Positions 7,012 to 9,582 of a stretch of 9,582 nucleotides of DNA are shown one piece after another. The stretch covers positions 1-9,582 of the forward strand of contig JAGQHH010000452.1 in NCBI GenBank assembly GCA_020431945.1, written 5' to 3'. The number at the start of each line of letters is the position of its first letter. The first letter of the stretch is position 1. The notes beneath the pieces were generated by a model. It did no database searches and was not told the origin of the DNA. It saw only the letters and a program-made list of their open reading frames with translations. Both the position numbers and the translations under genes were made by a program. This DNA comes from Cyanobacteria bacterium HKST-UBA02. GTDB lineage: Bacteria; Cyanobacteriota; Vampirovibrionia; Obscuribacterales; Obscuribacteraceae.

Positions 7012-7419
7012 TCACCCCCAGAGGAGCTCCATGATCCAACGGGGGAAGTACCAGAGCATGGCGATGACTACCGGGGTCATGAGAACAAAACCTACCAGGC
7101 AGAATTTGTTCTGTCTGTTCCTGAAATCCAGACAATAACCGAGAAAGACAGGACAGAGGATAAGCAGTTGCGCAATGCCTGCTCCCGGGCGAAAAATCCT
7201 GGAATCAGAGAATTCGATGTTCTGCCATAAAATTCCGGCGATGGTTGAGACCAGAACCAGAATCACAGCCGGAAACCGTGATGCCAGTCGGCGGGGCACT
7301 CTGATGCTGTCGAGCTTCAAGACCTTGACGAAGATAAGATGAAACCCTTCGAACCAGCAAAGGAAGAAGAAGGGCGACACTAGAAACAGGTACATGAGAG
7401 TAATAGCGGTGGGGACCAT
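7012..7419 (-). CDS. Small four-helix membrane protein, unknown function, likely paralogue of its downstream neighbour
   Basis: 135 residues with four hydrophobic segments at about 5-28, 50-68, 80-97 and 107-126. Helix 1 is very Phe-rich. Charged loops lie at 36-49 (basic) and 98-106 (DFRNRQNKF). No catalytic or transport motif is visible and I do not recognise the family. The start is ATG 7419. There is no Shine-Dalgarno in front of it; instead a TATAAT box ends six bases before the ATG, so the message may begin at or near the start codon. It is the first gene of the - strand block and is divergent from folC. The length, helix count and shared residues with the 123-residue protein point to an old duplication. 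Confidence 0.75.
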   Translation of the reverse strand: MVPTAITLMYLFLVSPFFFLCWFEGFHLIFVKVLKLDSIRVPRRLASRFPAVILVLVSTIAGILWQNIEFSDSRIFRPGAGIAQLLILCPVFLGYCLDFRNRQNKFCLVGFVLMTPVVIAMLWYFPRWIMELLWG

Positions 7420-7426
7420 ATCTCGA

Positions 7427-7432
7427 TTATAG
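7427..7432 (-). promoter_or_regulatory. TATAAT -10 box immediately before the - strand membrane protein gene
   Basis: On the - strand a perfect TATAAT is followed by CGAGAT and then ATG (7419). A transcript starting 6-8 bases after a -10 box would begin on or next to the start codon. No convincing -35 hexamer is present about 17 bases upstream, where the sequence is GC-rich. Confidence 0.4.
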
Positions 7433-7503
7433 GACTGCTGGCGCCGGGCGAACCCGGGCCCCGGATCCCCGATTAATCAATCGATATAACAAAAAGATTC
7501 ATA

Positions 7504-7533
7504 TTGACAGCCTGTGTGCTCCGACCCGATAAT
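7504..7533 (+). promoter_or_regulatory. Sigma70-type promoter of folC
   Basis: A perfect TTGACA (7504-7509) and GATAAT (7528-7533, 5/6) are spaced by 18 bases, with an A/T-rich stretch (about 7484-7503) upstream that could act as an UP element. Transcription should start near 7540, leaving a leader of about 32 bases before the folC ATG at 7572. The TTG at 7533, which would extend the folC frame, overlaps the -10 box and so cannot be on this transcript. The 8-base palindrome GATTAATC (7471-7478) upstream is a possible operator, though short. Confidence 0.65.
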
Positions 7534-7571
7534 TGTCTGCTCGGCTCGCGACGGAGAAGCCTCTAGGCTCA

Positions 7572-8945
7572 ATGAGCTACCAGGAAGCGGTATCTTATCT
7601 CAACAGTTTCATAGACCTGGATCAGGGTCCCGCCACCACGCCTGCTTCCCAGGCAATGTCCGTAGAGCGCACCAGGATCCTGCTAGCCAGCCTGGGTCAG
7701 CCGCAGGAAGGCCGGGGCACGATCCATGTGACCGGCTCCAAGGGCAAGGGAAGCACCTCCACCATGATCGCTTCCATGCTGGATGCCGAAGTCGGTCCGA
7801 CATCTCTATTTACAAGCCCGCACATCCAGAAGTACACCGAGCGCATGGTTCTCTCGGGCCGACAGGCCAGCGAGGAAGACTTCGCCCGGGCGGTCTTCGA
7901 GATCAAGCCGTATCTAGACACCCATCACCGGGGTCCCCATGGACCGGTGTCATTCTTCCAGTCTCTGATCGCGCTTTTTTTCCAGCTCACTCGCACAGCT
8001 CCCGACCCCATAGCCTTCCAGGTGGTCGAGGTAGGCATGGGTGGGCTCAATGACGCCACCAATATCTTCGACCGCAAAGACATAGCTGTTTTCACCCCGG
8101 TAAGCATGGAGCACCCGGGGGTTCTCGGCGGAACAATCGCCGAGATTGCCGAAAACAAAGCCGGGATCATACTGCCGGGTTGCAGAGTCGTGATCGGACC
8201 ACAGAAGAGCCCCGAGGCGACCCCGGCGATCATCAGGAAAGCCAGGGAGCTGGGCTGCCCCTATGTCGATGTGGTCAGAGAATATCGAGGCAAACTGCTC
8301 GAGGTAAAAGACGGCAAACAGAGCTTTATCATCGAAGGACCCTCCGGACGCGACACCTATACCTCGACCTTGCTTGGTGAGCATCAGGTGCTCAATGCCA
8401 TGACTGCGCTGGCCGCCATGGAAAGCCTCGAGATCGCCCTGGGGCGGAGATTCGATCGCCAGACCCTGAAGCGCGGTATCGATCGAGCCTGGCTGCCCGG
8501 CCGCCTGGAGCTCTTGAGCTCGAAGCCGCTGATTCTGGCCGATGGCGCCCACAACGACGAGTCGGCAGAGGTTCTCTGGTCTGCCCTGGAGCGCCTCTAC
8601 CCCGGAAGACGCGCAGTGATAGTCCTGGCTGCAAACAAAGACAAAAACGTTCGCGCCATCGCTGACAAACTCGGTCCCGGCACGGGACGCACCGTCATCG
8701 CCACCCGCACTCAGAATTGCAAAGCCATGGACGCTTGCGACCTCGTCGATCAAGCCGGTCTCCCTCCGGGCACCACCGTCACTGCCACCGTAGAAGAAGC
8801 CATCGAAACAGCCATGAATATCGCCGGCGAGGACGACCTCATTCTAGTCACCGGCTCCCTCTATGCTGCAGGCGAAGCACGCGACTTCGCCGAGAAACGC
8901 GCCCGCCTCTTCGACCCCCGCCTGGCAGTCACCCAGGCTGTCTAG
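7572..8945 (+). CDS. folC: Dihydrofolate synthase / folylpolyglutamate synthase
   Basis: A 457-residue cytoplasmic Mur-ligase-type enzyme that adds glutamate to dihydropteroate and/or to folates with ATP. The P-loop is VTGSKGKGST at 53-62, followed by TSPHIQKYTERM (81-92), the EVGMGGLNDATN stretch (153-164), a LGGTIAEIAENKAGII segment (185-200) and, in the C-terminal ligase domain, the DGAHN motif at 324-328 and LVTGSLYAAGE near the end (425-435). Length is normal for FolC. Small deviations are a Gln at 130, where bacterial FolC usually has Glu after the Phe pair, and EHPGVLG where DH is usual. ATG 7572 is chosen because its N-terminus (SYQEAVSYLNSF) matches the family start and the promoter lies just upstream. 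Whether it has one or both activities cannot be told from sequence. Confidence 0.95.
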   Translation: MSYQEAVSYLNSFIDLDQGPATTPASQAMSVERTRILLASLGQPQEGRGTIHVTGSKGKGSTSTMIASMLDAEVGPTSLFTSPHIQKYTERMVLSGRQASEEDFARAVFEIKPYLDTHHRGPHGPVSFFQSLIALFFQLTRTAPDPIAFQVVEVGMGGLNDATNIFDRKDIAVFTPVSMEHPGVLGGTIAEIAENKAGIILPGCRVVIGPQKSPEATPAIIRKARELGCPYVDVVREYRGKLLEVKDGKQSFIIEGPSGRDTYTSTLLGEHQVLNAMTALAAMESLEIALGRRFDRQTLKRGIDRAWLPGRLELLSSKPLILADGAHNDESAEVLWSALERLYPGRRAVIVLAANKDKNVRAIADKLGPGTGRTVIATRTQNCKAMDACDLVDQAGLPPGTTVTATVEEAIETAMNIAGEDDLILVTGSLYAAGEARDFAEKRARLFDPRLAVTQAV

Positions 8946-8965
8946 TTAATGTTTAAACGGACCCG

Positions 8966-8994
8966 CCCGTGGGTGAATCTCAGCTTACGGGAGG
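8966..8994 (+). promoter_or_regulatory. Shine-Dalgarno GGGAGG of the second kinase, partly inside a hairpin
   Basis: GGGAGG (8989-8994) lies seven bases before TTG 9002 and 22 bases before ATG 9017, which favours the TTG start. The CCCGTGGGT stretch at 8966-8974 can pair with 8983-8991 over nine pairs (three G-U), with an eight-base loop. This would hide the GGG of the ribosome site. A competing shorter pairing, ACCC (8961-8964) with GGGT (8971-8974), would release it. The Shine-Dalgarno is clear; the switch idea is speculation. Confidence 0.5.
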
Positions 8995-9001
8995 CACTTT
9001 C

Positions 9002-9582
9002 TTGTCCACGGATACTATGATCGGCAAAGAAATCTCCGGGCGCTACGAGGTGCTCTCGGTTCTGGGGCGCGGCGGTATCGGCACCGTATATAAAGCCAGG
9101 CAGAAGCACCTGGATCGACTCTGCGCGCTCAAGCTACTGTTCGAGAAGCATGCCGTAGAATCAGACAATCTGGCGCGTTTCGAGCGCGAGGCCAGGGTCT
9201 CGGCCGGTCTCCAGCACGAGAACATAGTCTCTGTCTTCGACTTCGGTGTAGCCGAGGAAGGCTTCGCATTTCTCGTCATGGAGCTGGTGCTGGGCGAAAA
9301 CCTCGAGACCCTGATCCAGACGAGCGGGCGCCTGGAACCGGCAGCGGCGATTCCGGTCTTCCTTTGCATTGCAAATGCGCTTGCCTACGCCCATGAGCGC
9401 TCTGTTGTACACCGGGATCTGAAACCATCCAATGTCATGATCGCCCGGGACGAAAACGGCAACAGCCAGATCAAGCTGGTCGACTTCGGACTGGCCAAGT
9501 CATTCTGCCAGGACGACAGCAATCTCACTTCCCAGGGGCATGTCCTCGGCACCCCGGCTTATATGAGCCCGGAGCAGTGCCT
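9002..9582 (+). CDS. Ser/Thr protein kinase (Hanks type), N-terminal part; 3' end outside window
   Basis: 193 codons are visible before the window ends. Numbering from the TTG start, the kinase domain begins at about residue 14 (RYEVLSVLG) with a full glycine loop GRGGIGTV (22-29). Lys44 in CALKLL, Glu63, HRDLKPSN at 137-144, DFG at 161-163 and SPE in the activation-segment end (189-191) are all conventional, so it should be active. It resembles bacterial PknB-type kinases, with a short N-terminus before the domain. The C-terminal part, which would show a membrane helix or sensor, is missing. TTG 9002 has GGGAGG seven bases upstream; ATG 9017 is in frame, conventional, but poorly spaced. The gene follows folC by 56 bases on the same strand and may be read from its promoter. 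Confidence 0.93.
   Translation, partial: MSTDTMIGKEISGRYEVLSVLGRGGIGTVYKARQKHLDRLCALKLLFEKHAVESDNLARFEREARVSAGLQHENIVSVFDFGVAEEGFAFLVMELVLGENLETLIQTSGRLEPAAAIPVFLCIANALAYAHERSVVHRDLKPSNVMIARDENGNSQIKLVDFGLAKSFCQDDSNLTSQGHVLGTPAYMSPEQC

Noticed and set aside
7533..7571. TTG 7533 as folC start
   Set aside because: It overlaps the -10 box of the promoter and would add 13 residues not typical of FolC.
7950..8753. 267-codon open frame on the - strand
   Set aside because: Antisense to folC, which has clear family motifs.
8951..8958. GTTTAAAC palindrome after folC
   Set aside because: A perfect 8-base palindrome, but short, isolated and with no other regulatory feature that it fits.

Overview
The window is about 9.6 kb of gene-dense bacterial DNA, roughly 58% GC by eye. 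It holds six protein genes on the + strand, of which the first and last are cut by the window edges, and a block of three genes on the - strand between them. I found no rRNA, tRNA, CRISPR array, insertion sequence or phage gene. The eukaryote-like signalling content (two Hanks-type Ser/Thr kinases, a secreted TPR-caspase protein, a leucine-rich-repeat ectodomain), together with ordinary housekeeping genes, suggests a large-genome, signalling-rich bacterium. My best guess is the non-photosynthetic cyanobacterial sister group (Vampirovibrionia/Melainabacteria, Obscuribacterales type), with Planctomycetes as the main alternative. This is inference from gene content, not a phylogeny.

Layout. At 3-791 is the C-terminal part of a probable phospholipid/glycerol acyltransferase. 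From 936 to 6163 come three closely spaced + strand genes. The first is a COG2509-type FAD-dependent dehydrogenase. The second is an exported TPR / Gln-rich linker / caspase-like peptidase. The third is a membrane Ser/Thr kinase with two cysteine-rich CxxC/CxC modules in front of the kinase domain and leucine-rich repeats beyond the membrane segment. The gaps between them are only 21 and 17 bases, so co-transcription is likely. The - strand block (7419 down to 6171) encodes two small four-helix membrane proteins that look like diverged tandem paralogues, then a small soluble protein of unknown function. It converges on the kinase gene with only 7 bases between the stop codons.

A 152-base divergent intergenic region (7420-7571) carries a good sigma70-type promoter for folC (dihydrofolate/folylpolyglutamate synthase, 7572-8945) and a TATAAT box placed so close to the opposite gene that its mRNA may be leaderless. 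A second, conventional Ser/Thr kinase starts after folC, probably at a TTG codon at 9002, and runs off the window.

The most interesting unit is the caspase-kinase pair. By predicted topology the caspase protein is exported and the kinase's LRR region lies on the outer face of the membrane. An outside sensor and an outside peptidase could therefore meet in one compartment while the kinase signals inside. Nothing in the sequence proves a function for the pair. Several start codons were chosen here from Shine-Dalgarno or promoter positions rather than ORF length: folC at 7572, the small gene at 6422 and the second kinase at 9002.
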